Below are positions 8,546 through 17,247 of a DNA stretch of 45,261 nt, piece by piece. Both the position numbers and the translations under genes were made by a program. Within the stretch, counting starts at the first letter, position 1. Each line of letters opens with the position of its first letter. The DNA is from a bacterium (lineage in GTDB: Bacteria > Margulisbacteria > Marinamargulisbacteria > SXXA01). The stretch spans positions 1 to 45,261 of the forward strand of contig JAGYJO010000001.1 in the NCBI GenBank assembly GCA_018402095.1, in the 5' to 3' direction. Below the pieces are notes generated by a model, which saw nothing but the letters and a program-made list of their open reading frames with translations, was not told the DNA's origin and made no database searches.

Positions 8546-10384
8546 CTACTGGTGAAGAGCCTCCCGGTCCGACAGGGGAGGCTCTGGCCCTGGGTCCTGA
8601 CTGTGCAGACTCTTGTGTAAAAGTTTGTACAAACTCTTCTGGAAACTCTTCTGCAACATTTTGTGCAAATTCTTCCGGAAAAAGAGGTCCTCTATGGTGG
8701 CGCTTCTGCCTTCTAGTTTTCCATAATAGGTATAGGTTTTGCCGCCAGATACCAAGTCTGCATGTATGACAGGAAATCCGCCGGCTACTTTGTGGCAGGG
8801 TTGCCGTTGCTTGTCTTGAGATACCACCCCATCACCTTGTTTGAAATAACAGGTGTAATGTCCTGCATCAGCGCCGCTACCGGATCGGACGATGATTTGT
8901 TCGATGAGATATTTTGCATGAATGATTCCTGATTGTGTCGCGAATCCGAAATGCTGAACAGGAATGGTGATAGACGGGGCGTCCGTATCTGCGTCATCGG
9001 GTGCCGCGGTATGCGCAGCGGGAGCTTGGAAGCTGTAATTGTTTTTCGCACTCATCATCTGGAGTTGACAAGTTTGCGGTGGCGTACCTTCGAATTCTCT
9101 TTGTCCTTTTGTGATAGTGACTTTGTTGCCACCTGGGAGCTTAAATTCCTTTACAGTTGTGGCGGCATCTTGTGCGATGAGATACGTGGACAGTGCTGTG
9201 CCTGCTAACGCTCTTGTTTCATGGTGAAGGTTGATGCGAAATTCCAGACTTTCATGGCCCATGAACTGCATTTCTGCGGTCGGAAGTGACCTAGCCTGTC
9301 TGCCGACTGTGCGTGATTGACGGTTCATCATAAATGATGGACGGATAGGCTCTTCACCGTGGGTCGCTTTGATGATTTCCGCAATAGTCCCCATGACCAT
9401 GGCCTGAAACTCTGTCGCATCCTGTTGTCGCCAGTCTTCTTTGAAAAAGGCCCGTTGCAAGGTTTGGTCCAGTGTCGTGATGTCTAGCGTGCCATTGGGA
9501 TTTCTTGTCATGGTTTGTAGGAACTGGCTCAGCATGATGAGCGCGTTAGCCCGTTCTGGATTGGCGGTTTTCCACTGTGTGAGGGCGTCTCTGACTGTTG
9601 GGGGTATTTGTGATGGGTCAAGGAGTACCTGAGAGATAGTCGTCAAGGTCTGCAAGGGTGAGTCTGGTCCATACGCCGTGGCGTAGAGATAGGCTTCTAG
9701 CCAACATGTGATGGCGGTATTGCCTGTGAATGCGGTGCCGAAGTGCGTCCCTGGGGTTCTTGTCGGTGCCGTGCCTTCTGCCAAGACGGATGCTGTTTTT
9801 CGTGTTGTGGCTATAGGGTTGGCATGTGCCGGACTGTAACGGGTAGCTGATGGCCGGATATAGGGATCACTGAGCTGCCATCTTTCATACTTTCCTTCAG
9901 AAACAGCCACATAAATGGGCTGTTTTCTGGATTGGATACATGTCCGTTCTGCTGTGAATTTGGTTTCACCGAGACTGTGGTGGGTGAAGAGACAGATCGG
10001 TCTGTCATAGACTTCGGAGAGGAACATCAGTTCAGTGCTCGTGATCTGCAGGGTTTTTGTTTTGAGATGATCGATGTACCGATTGATGCTAGCTAGATTG
10101 ATATGTGTATCGTCGTATACTGCGTGTGTCGCTCCCAATATCTGAGAGATTTCTGCATCTGTTTTGTGAGCTTGATCGAGACAATCACGGAAGCGTTGTC
10201 TGTCCATGTTTGGCGGCAAGACGGTGACAGGTGACAGATAGTCTGCGTTGGGCGCATCGAAGACAGACCGTAGCGTGGTGTCGCCATTGGGTATCGCTTT
10301 GGCCATGCCAAAAAGTGTGGATAGGGCGGCTTGCTTGCTATTTGCCGCACCATCTGGGTAAAAGCGTGTCACATGTTGCGGCAC
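8546..10384 (-). CDS. Ubiquitin-specific protease-like protein (peptidase C19)
   Basis: The ORF is 612 aa from a GTG and carries the three USP boxes in order. The Cys box is GNTAITCWLEAYLYA with nucleophile candidate Cys227. The QDxxEF box is RQQDATEFQAMV (residues 319-330). The His box is YLIEQIIVRSGSGADAGHY, ending in TCYFK, with His509. The spacing (about 95 and 187 residues) fits a compact USP fold, which removes ubiquitin from host proteins. The usual Asp/Asn after the His box is not obvious, so activity is unproven. Residues about 90-170 (INRYIDHLK...TELMFLSEVYDRPICLF...IYVAVSEG) faintly recall the second half of an OTU protease. The start is uncertain: no ATG or ribosome binding site is near, and the upstream A2 gene may once have been fused through frameshifts near 10400-10500. 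Bacteria lack ubiquitin, so the target would be in the host. Confidence 0.8.
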   Translation of the reverse strand: MPQHVTRFYPDGAANSKQAALSTLFGMAKAIPNGDTTLRSVFDAPNADYLSPVTVLPPNMDRQRFRDCLDQAHKTDAEISQILGATHAVYDDTHINLASINRYIDHLKTKTLQITSTELMFLSEVYDRPICLFTHHSLGETKFTAERTCIQSRKQPIYVAVSEGKYERWQLSDPYIRPSATRYSPAHANPIATTRKTASVLAEGTAPTRTPGTHFGTAFTGNTAITCWLEAYLYATAYGPDSPLQTLTTISQVLLDPSQIPPTVRDALTQWKTANPERANALIMLSQFLQTMTRNPNGTLDITTLDQTLQRAFFKEDWRQQDATEFQAMVMGTIAEIIKATHGEEPIRPSFMMNRQSRTVGRQARSLPTAEMQFMGHESLEFRINLHHETRALAGTALSTYLIAQDAATTVKEFKLPGGNKVTITKGQREFEGTPPQTCQLQMMSAKNNYSFQAPAAHTAAPDDADTDAPSITIPVQHFGFATQSGIIHAKYLIEQIIVRSGSGADAGHYTCYFKQGDGVVSQDKQRQPCHKVAGGFPVIHADLVSGGKTYTYYGKLEGRSATIEDLFFRKNLHKMLQKSFQKSLYKLLHKSLHSQDPGPEPPLSDREALHQ

Positions 10385-10395
10385 ATGATCGATTG

Positions 10396-12330
10396 CTAGT
10401 GTGAATTCAGCAGGGAAGCTGTCCGGTGGCCCATTGCATGGGTTCTCTCGGCACTGTGATGGCTGCGGTAGTACTGGGCATCACTTTTTGTACGGTTTTG
10501 GCGGTCTTTGCCGATACTGAACTGACAGTTATGGGTGGAATTTTGGTCGCAGTCACTACAGCTGCCTATCTCTAGGGGCATTTTTGGGAGATTATCAGGC
10601 GTATTGATAACGGTTTCAACGTATTGGAATCCTGAAGCCCTCTTTGGATATCCAAAAAAGGTGATCGAGGTCTTGTCCATGGCGTGGATATTGGCCTCGT
10701 GTTGTGTCTGTTGCGCAGCTTCTGGTGTCGAGAAGGTGAGATACTTGTGAAACTCGTGGGCTTGGATAGGCTTCGATGGTTTTTGAGACGGATATCGTTT
10801 GTTTTTGTTCAGCGTCTTGCCGGCTGTTGCCAGAGGCGGGACTCCATTGCTCACTTTCTTCGCAGAGCGCCTGTAATCTGTTTGGCATCTTTCGTGGGGG
10901 ATAAATCCACGCCTTGGAGGCAAATGCACTGCGCATGCAGCCGATGACGTTGGGTGTTGCCGCAGCATGAGCGGCGATGCTCATATCGATCAACAAGGCT
11001 TCTGTGAGGGGTCTGTTTTCGTAGAGACGGGCGGCGCCGGCCTCGGCGTCCTCTGTGATGTTGTATGTCATTTCTAGGATACCGAGTTTACGGAGAATTT
11101 TTTGTTCTATTTTGTCTAGACTCGGCAGCAGAGGCGTGTTGTTTTCCACAGCAGTGAGATAAGCCGCTAGTTGCTGGCTGTGACTTTTGAGATTTCGGAG
11201 TTGGCCAAATTCTTCGCTGTTTGTGAGTGTGTCGTAGGCTGTTTTGAATTGTAAGAAGGTTTTGTATAATGCTTCTCCCTGAGTCTTGTCTCTTTTTGCT
11301 TGTCGGGCCATATCTCCCAGTGGACTTGTGCCGACATGACTGTTGTCGCTTGCCAGCGCGTCTCTGAATGTGTTGTAGTCATTGACCCCTTTTTTTGCGA
11401 TAGCTTTAATGATGTTGGGCTGTGGGTCATCATCCGTGACGAGCTGTGCCATCACGATGAGGCAGCGTTCGTTGGATAGCGTGTCCGGTGACCATGGGGC
11501 TGTTGCATCGAAACGCAGGCCCATTTTTTCGAGCTTTATTCTGGCTGCAGGGACCATGACTTTTGCGCTTCTGGATACTGTTGTTGGATTTCTTATGATG
11601 ATATCCGTCATGCCTTCTTGTTGTGTAAGTGTACTTTCCTTGATGGCTAGCATGCCAGGTGCATCGCTGAGACGTATGAGTGCGTCTCGGAGTTGTTGGA
11701 CTTGTCCCAGTGTGTCACGGCGACCGGCTTCCGTTTTTCGGGAGGCCATGTCGATATGCCCTTTGAGTTCGGTGAGCACGTCCGTTAGTTCGCGTGCAAT
11801 GCGTGCTACTTTCGGATTGTCTGAATTTTTGAACGGTGGTCCATTGATGTCAAAAATAGACTGATCGAGTCTTGTCTTTGCTTCTTTGAGGGTATCTGGG
11901 GTCCGATTCGTCAAAAGTGCTTTGAGAGATTGCGTGTTACCGGTGATTCCTAAAATAGCGCCTTTGTATAAGGCAACGACCCCCTTGATATCCTTCGATT
12001 GTGATTTTGACGCCTTCTTATCTCGTTCGGTTGCCAGCGCCTCTGCAAAGGCGATATGTCCGGCGAATGTCTTGATTTTTTTGCCTACTTTTTTTGCTGC
12101 TATTTCTTGCGAAGAGGACTTGAGAAAATGTCCTTTTTGAGAAATTTCTTTTTTGCTGACGGGGGTGTCGTCGAAGGGTTTTCTGCTGACGCTCGATGGC
12201 CGATCGAATGTTCGCCAATACCACGTTCTTGTGCACTTCTGTCGCCGATTTTGGGTAAGGCGTCTCCGAATTCACTGTTATGCTGGAGGTGACGTTGTAT
12301 CTCGGTATAGAGTTTTTGTGGGTGTACTAG
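10396..12330 (-). pseudogene. Family A large protein, copy 2 (A2), frameshifted
   Basis: Paralog of A1. The longest frame (10616 to about 12150) contains GVVALYKGAILG, SRKTEAGRRDTLGQV, KKGVNDYNTFRDALA and RLYENRPLTEALLI, aligning with A1 throughout. Near 12150-12180 the N-terminal part moves to another frame (NVVLANIRSAIERQQKTL). Near 10810 the C-terminal part moves to the frame of 10396-10810 (PIQAHEFHKYLTFSTPEAA, then KTSITFFGYPKRASGFQYV and GSCSDCDQNSTHNCQFSIGK, a Cys-rich patch that might bind metal). Both shifts are beside short A or C runs, so sequencing error is possible. No function is known. It sits between B2 and the USP-like ORF on the same strand and is probably co-transcribed with them. 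Confidence 0.65.
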
Positions 12331-12345
12331 TTTCGTTTGTGATGA

Positions 12346-13081
12346 GTGTGGCTAGGCATCCCCCAATGTGTCCGTGGTGTTCTCAGGGTTTTGTTGCCCC
12401 AGAGCGTATTTTCTTCCAGCCTTGTACCGGGCGTTGGTTTGGGCTGCTAAGAGATTTTCTTTTTCTCTTGAGATTTTGGACGCGATTGGCGATGTGCTTT
12501 CGAATTCTTTCACGTTTGTGATGGTGGTGCCGTGCTGTTTTTGATCACATGTTGTCTGGTGTGTCGCTACCTCTTATTATGTTTTGCGAGGGCAGCGTTG
12601 ACCATGTCTACTGTGGGATCAGGTTTGCAACTTGGGGGCTGTCTGCGAGTGTGTTTTTGCGTGCTACAGATCTGTGTATCTTGTGATCGTAGCCTGATGC
12701 GTCCTGATATCATCTTGTATGCGGGTGACGTTTCTTGCCAGAATTTTGGACCTGTGTTTGTATGTCAGTACCTGTGCTGTGCATGACCTCTGTGTTGTAG
12801 CCGGAGTGGCTCTTGTGCGTTTGTATGTGCTTGTGTGTCGGCGGCTATCTCTGCGTCTAAACGATGCGGAGTCTGTCGTCGTGTGCAGTGATTTCGGATG
12901 TAGCTAGCCGTGCGGTCGCTGTCTCGAGGCTGCGTTTAAACCTGGCAGTGTTGTATCTCGTTTTGTATCTCTGGGTTCTGAGGTTGCCCGCGTCGAGTCC
13001 ATTGACTATGTCATAGTCGGCTGTGCATTTCGGGTATCTGTGGTAGTTTGAATTTGGCCTCTTTTGGCGGCAATATCGTAT
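12346..13081 (-). pseudogene. Decayed C-terminal third of B2
   Basis: The stretch between the B2 stop and A2 contains coding-like pieces in changing frames. Examples are ARNVTRIQDDIRTHQATI near 12680, PTVDMVNAALAKHNKR near 12590, and NLLAAQTNARYKAGRKYALG near 12430-12490, which ends at a TAG at about 12346. The last piece aligns with the extreme C-terminus of B1 (NLITKQNNIRYRLEAGTF). B2 was therefore once about as long as B1 and has lost its C-terminus to frameshifts. Confidence 0.6.
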
Positions 13082-15958
13082 CTATAGTCTCTTTGCGCGA
13101 CCTGCCAACCAATAGTGGATTATTTTACCCTCTGCGATAGACGGTGCTGGGACTTCACTATTTAGCGCGGCTGGGTCGCTGTTTAAGGTTGCTATCTGTG
13201 CATCAAGGGTAGTGATTTGTAGCCTTGTGGCTGGCTGGCGCTCTAACGTCGCTAAATCAAGGGTTTCTGCTTGGATTTGACGATTTAAGTCTGGGATCGT
13301 TGTATCGCGAAGTGCTGTTTCTTCGTCAGTGAGTGCTTGTTTTTGTGCTGGGATAGCGTCTTTCTCTAGCGTTTTTCTGTTTATTTCTCCAGTGAGGCGA
13401 GCTACCTCCGTCTGTAGCCTTCTTTGATTTGCGATCAGTGGGGCGATTTCTGTGTTTGCATGGGACAATGCCAAGTTTGCTACACCTTCCGCATCTGTTG
13501 CCTTTGTTTGATCCAGGTACAGTCCTGATCCAGCTGTGCCAGTTGTCGCGTCTGGTGGTGTACCGAGTGCATTTTGGGCGGCATCATGGGCGGCTTTTGC
13601 TGTGGGAATATCTAAGACCAGTGTGTGGAGTTCCTGTAGGCTATCTGTTTTGTCATGTAACGCGTTTAATTGGTCCTGAAGACGCCCTTGTGCCGTCGTT
13701 TCGCTTGTATCTCGTACGGTGCTGTCCTTATCTGCTTGCATGAGTTGGTCGATGCTTGTATCGATATCGGCTACTGTTGTGGCCATCATACCTGCATCAT
13801 AGGCGCGGAGGACGGGTGCTGTGTGGGTATGATCCGTCGGCATATCCGTTAAGGTTTGCAGTGTACGGGTTGTCAGTAGTGTCGGTGCCGCGACGGCTGC
13901 TTGGGGTACTTCTTTCACACGATGCGTGAGGCGATGGAATATGCTTTCTTTTGGTACGGCATTTCTGGCGACATCGGCGGCAATCATGTGCTCTATCCCT
14001 TGGTCCAGTTTTTCACATGTTTGGACCATTTCTCCGAGAACTTCGAGTCGTTTTTTTTGTGCCTTTTCCTGGATTTTTGTGTATACGTCTGTCGGTTTGA
14101 CGTCTTGATGTGTGGCTATGAATGCTTGGAGTGTCTCTCGTGCTTCTGTGATGTTTTCTCTATCTAGTTGTGTGATGATTGTCGTCATCGCTTTTGTGAA
14201 TGATGTCGCATCTGTGATCAACTTTTCATGCATGTCTCGGTGCGCATCGGGCACTTTGGAATGTTGCGCTGTGTATTTGGCTACTTTGGCGTTTCCGTCT
14301 TTGACCAAAAGTTGGACCCAGCTTTTTAGCGTGGTGGGTTTTGATTGTGAGGTCTCTGCTTTGAAATCTGATAATGCTTTTTTATAGGAAGACTTGTTGC
14401 TTCTCACTGGGGGAAGTGGTGCTTTCTCTGTCCATTTCTGACTGCCCAGATCGGCGGTACTGAGATTTTTATCCAATGTTTTATTGGTGTTTTCTTGAAT
14501 GCTCTGTATGAGTGCTATACGTACGCTTAGCTCGGGTGGTGCGGAAGGGTTTTTTGCTAACAGACATGCTGTATGGTAGAGCGCATTGAGAGGCGTGGCT
14601 TTTGGTGCGTGGGGATTTTCGCAAAAGGTATCGACGGCAGTACAGAAGTCTCTTTCTGGTGTATTTGCATGATTGACGGGGATTGTGTGTTTTTTGAGCA
14701 TGGCGACCATGTTTTTCGGCGTTACTAGGTGCATTTTTTGAGTTTTTGGGACCCAGTTTTTGGCTTCTTTGGGTAAAGGGAGTGTCATGGCCAAGGCGGT
14801 TTTGAAAGCCTCATTTTTTGCCTTTTCGTGTATGCTGTCTAGCCGTCCACCGATGGCGGCCCGCCATTGGGGATTCTTTTGGATCATGGCTTTGATGTCG
14901 GCTGGGGCATTATTGCCTATGAGTGCAGCGAGTTTTTTGTCCATGCCCTTCGAGATGACCCGCTTGTAGGTGTTTGGGGTATCGCAAACTTCGGCAACGG
15001 ACATCGCGAAGGCTGTAATCTCGAGGTTGTTGTCCGACGGTACTCGGTCCAAATAGAGGCAAAGCCCGTCGAAGAGCTCATTTTCTAGTCCTTCGAATTG
15101 GTGTTGCCACTGCTTGTCCTGCGTACCTGTGACGGGGCCGTTTAGTGACGTTATCCAGTTGGAATCACTGGCGAGTTTTGCGTCTATTTTCTCTGCAAGG
15201 CCTTTTTTGAGTTCTTGGGTCAATGTGGGATAGTCTTGAAATCGTATGGCGGCGCTGTTGGTCAGGATAGATTCTTTTTGCTCGTCCACCCATTTGGCGG
15301 GGTATGTCTGATAGCTACTTAAGGGATGTGTTGTACCTGGCACATCGGTGAATTGCGCCAGATGCGTTAGCTTGTCTGTCATGGACAGGGTTCTGGTATC
15401 TCTGAGATTGGTATCTGCGGCTTGCAATAAACCAGTGGGGTACAATGCGACTACGATAGGGGTTTGTGCGGACATGATGTCTGGGCTGTAGAGTGTGCTG
15501 GGTAGCGTGTGTGCTGTGTCAGCGTGGAGATAAGTGGCTACAGCGAGTTTCCCTACTGTGGTTTGTGTGAAAAACGGCTGATTGAATAGCTGTGTGTCAG
15601 ATTGTTGTTGCGCTATGTTGAGAATAGTTCTGACAAGGGCATGGTGTGTCTCGCGAAGGCATTCTGCCATACCACTCTTCTCTGTCTCTGTAGTGATGCT
15701 TAAATAATATTTTTCGGCAGGACCGAATCTGTTTTGTAATTCGGAGAGGAGTTGTGGTAATGCTGCGGGCTGTCTGGATGTTGTGTTTATTTGCTGGATA
15801 GCGGCTGCTGTGATGGCATGTATCTCTTGGTTGGGTTTTTTTCCTGTGAACGCAGGTAGTCGGGTTTGTGTTTGTTGGGGCTGATGTTGTGTGCCTCTTT
15901 TGGCGTAGCTCGTGAAATTGCTGGGAGATGATAGATTTCCTGGTGAAACGGGCTGCAT
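13082..15958 (-). CDS. Family B giant coiled-coil protein, copy 2 (B2), C-terminally truncated
   Basis: The ORF is 958 aa. The start at 15958 (MQPVSPGNLSSPSNFTSYA) has AAGGAG 7 nt upstream. The protein parallels B1: FFTQTTVGKLAVATYLHADT, then LPSTLYSPDIMS, KWVDEQKESIL, DFCTAVDTFCENP and STADLGSQKWT. Coiled-coil repeats occupy residues about 750-940. It has no signal peptide, membrane segment or recognised domain. Compared with B1 it stops early, and the missing end is visible in other frames down to 12346. A 39 nt block (15494-15532) is identical to B1 (5957-5995), which is high for paralogs this diverged elsewhere. An effector-like role is inferred from size and context only. Confidence 0.82.
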   Translation of the reverse strand: MQPVSPGNLSSPSNFTSYAKRGTQHQPQQTQTRLPAFTGKKPNQEIHAITAAAIQQINTTSRQPAALPQLLSELQNRFGPAEKYYLSITTETEKSGMAECLRETHHALVRTILNIAQQQSDTQLFNQPFFTQTTVGKLAVATYLHADTAHTLPSTLYSPDIMSAQTPIVVALYPTGLLQAADTNLRDTRTLSMTDKLTHLAQFTDVPGTTHPLSSYQTYPAKWVDEQKESILTNSAAIRFQDYPTLTQELKKGLAEKIDAKLASDSNWITSLNGPVTGTQDKQWQHQFEGLENELFDGLCLYLDRVPSDNNLEITAFAMSVAEVCDTPNTYKRVISKGMDKKLAALIGNNAPADIKAMIQKNPQWRAAIGGRLDSIHEKAKNEAFKTALAMTLPLPKEAKNWVPKTQKMHLVTPKNMVAMLKKHTIPVNHANTPERDFCTAVDTFCENPHAPKATPLNALYHTACLLAKNPSAPPELSVRIALIQSIQENTNKTLDKNLSTADLGSQKWTEKAPLPPVRSNKSSYKKALSDFKAETSQSKPTTLKSWVQLLVKDGNAKVAKYTAQHSKVPDAHRDMHEKLITDATSFTKAMTTIITQLDRENITEARETLQAFIATHQDVKPTDVYTKIQEKAQKKRLEVLGEMVQTCEKLDQGIEHMIAADVARNAVPKESIFHRLTHRVKEVPQAAVAAPTLLTTRTLQTLTDMPTDHTHTAPVLRAYDAGMMATTVADIDTSIDQLMQADKDSTVRDTSETTAQGRLQDQLNALHDKTDSLQELHTLVLDIPTAKAAHDAAQNALGTPPDATTGTAGSGLYLDQTKATDAEGVANLALSHANTEIAPLIANQRRLQTEVARLTGEINRKTLEKDAIPAQKQALTDEETALRDTTIPDLNRQIQAETLDLATLERQPATRLQITTLDAQIATLNSDPAALNSEVPAPSIAEGKIIHYWLAGRAKRL

Positions 15959-16124
15959 ATGGGGGCTCCTTGTGGTTGAAGACGGTGTTGTGGTGAGTGA
16001 TTTTTGATATATTTGTGTCTGATATTTTTATGTAGAGGACAGCTCAAAACTGTTCCCGCTTGGGGTAATAGTTAAACATAAAAATAGGTAAAAAACGATG
16101 CTTTCAAGTTTTGATAGAAAGGGG

Positions 16125-16480
16125 ATAGATAAGGGCGGTAGCCCTTTCAAAAAAAATACTTTCTCGCCGAAGGCGAGACATCAAAACGTGGGTAATTTTT
16201 TTTCGCCCCTACGGGATACGTTGTGCCTGTTATAAAACAGGATATACCCATCCCAAAATGAAACCGGGACCGAGGACTTTCCAAATCGCTATGGTCACAT
16301 ATTAGGAATATGCTCCCGTCGCGATTTGAAATCCGGGTTTCATTTTGGAACGGGTATAGAAAGGGCGGAAGCCCTTTCAAAAAAAAACACTTTCTCGCCG
16401 AAGGCGAGCAATCAAAACGTGTGTAACACCCCAAATGGTGAGCGAAAAATATTTCTCCCCTAGGGGATGGATGTTGTGGT
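16125..16480. repeat. Duplicated palindromic block flanking the MITE
   Basis: Two near-identical blocks, 16125-16215 and 16352-16470, each contain AGGGCGG(T/A)AGCCCTTTC, an A run, and the stem TTTCTCGCCGAAGGCGAGA, then CAAAACGTG-GTAA. They flank the 116 bp element. A third partial copy is at 17203-17245, just after vapC. The stems could act as terminators for the flanking genes. Confidence 0.65.
16243..16358. mobile_element. MITE-like element, 116 bp
   Basis: The ends are long imperfect inverted repeats: TATACCCATCCCAAAATGAA at the left and TTCATTTTGGAACGGGTATA at the right. The arms continue as ACCGGGACCGAGG...AAATCGC against GCGATTTGAAATCCGGGT. There is no coding capacity. A second full copy lies at 27766-27877, and solo ends at 6850-6873 and 39286-39309. 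It is probably mobilised in trans by an unseen transposase. Confidence 0.7.
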
Positions 16481-16532
16481 GGATAGATTTTCGTATCTGT
16501 ATCCTGTGTTTGATTTTTTGTTGTATGCGGTA

Positions 16533-16548
16533 TATATGTATACATATT
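16533..16548. promoter_or_regulatory. Palindromic operator/promoter region of the phd-vapC pair
   Basis: A perfect palindrome TATATGTATACATA (16534-16547 core ATGTATACAT) is followed by a second half-site ATACATAT at 16551-16558. It lies just upstream of GGGAGGT and the antitoxin ATG. Antitoxins of this type usually bind such AT-rich palindromes to repress their own operon. Confidence 0.5.
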
Positions 16549-16573
16549 TTATACATATTGGGAGGTCTATCGT

Positions 16574-16831
16574 ATGAAAGCATCTATCGTGGATTTGAGA
16601 ACAAACATGCGTGATATTACAAAAGCATTGTCTCGTTCTGAAAATGTTGTTATTTACAGTCATGGGAAACCTCTCGCGGTGATGTCTGCGGTAAAAAAAC
16701 CGATATCGGTACATGCGGTCGACAAGATTTCTGTGACGAAACACCCTTTTTTCGGATCTAATTTAGCGTCTGATATGTCTGTAGATGCTGCGATGTCTCA
16801 ATTGCGTGGTGGGCGTTTTGATGCTCTTTGA
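16574..16831 (+). CDS. Phd/YefM-type antitoxin
   Basis: 85 aa. The start at 16574 has a strong ribosome binding site, GGGAGGT, about 7 nt upstream. The N-terminus (MKASIVDLRTNMRDITKAL, then SENVVIYSHGKPLAVM) matches the Phd/YefM DNA-binding antitoxin fold. The variable C-terminus would wrap the toxin. It overlaps the PIN-domain toxin gene by 11 nt, the usual arrangement for coupled translation. It is probably autoregulated through the palindrome directly upstream. Both genes are intact. Confidence 0.85.
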   Translation: MKASIVDLRTNMRDITKALSRSENVVIYSHGKPLAVMSAVKKPISVHAVDKISVTKHPFFGSNLASDMSVDAAMSQLRGGRFDAL

Positions 16832-17198
16832 TACGGATGTTTTGATTTGGATACAACGGGGGAACCTGAAAGCTGCAGCTCTTTTTGAATCTGCCGAAAC
16901 CCGGTATGTGTCACTTCAAACCTATATGGAACTGCTGCAGTGTGCGCCGTCCAAAAAAAATATTCGTTTGGCGAAAAAATTTCTGACTGATTTTGATGTG
17001 ACTGTTTTGCCTTTGACCGAAGATATTGGTCACCGTGCAGCTGTGTATGTTGAAGAGTATACCGCCTCACATGGATTACGTGCTGGGGATGCTTTGGTTG
17101 CGGCTACGGCGTCCGGACATGATCTGGTTTTGGCGACCTCGAATGAAAAACACTTTAAAGCGATTCAGTCTTTACAGCTGAAGGTATTGAAGCCTTAG
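16821..17198 (+). CDS. vapC: PIN-domain toxin (VapC-like RNase)
   Basis: 125 aa from the ATG at 16821, chosen because MLFDTDVLIW is the canonical VapC start. The PIN active-site acids are visible as Asp4, Glu37 and Asp90 (HGLRAGDALVAATA), with a late SNEKHF motif. VapC toxins cut tRNA or rRNA until neutralised. The gene overlaps its antitoxin by 11 nt. It is followed within 5 nt by a palindromic repeat (17203-17245) that could terminate transcription. Confidence 0.9.
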   Translation: MLFDTDVLIWIQRGNLKAAALFESAETRYVSLQTYMELLQCAPSKKNIRLAKKFLTDFDVTVLPLTEDIGHRAAVYVEEYTASHGLRAGDALVAATASGHDLVLATSNEKHFKAIQSLQLKVLKP

Positions 17199-17247
17199 TC
17201 CGATAGCCCTTTCAAAAAAAAAACACTTTCTCGCCGAAGGCGAGAAC

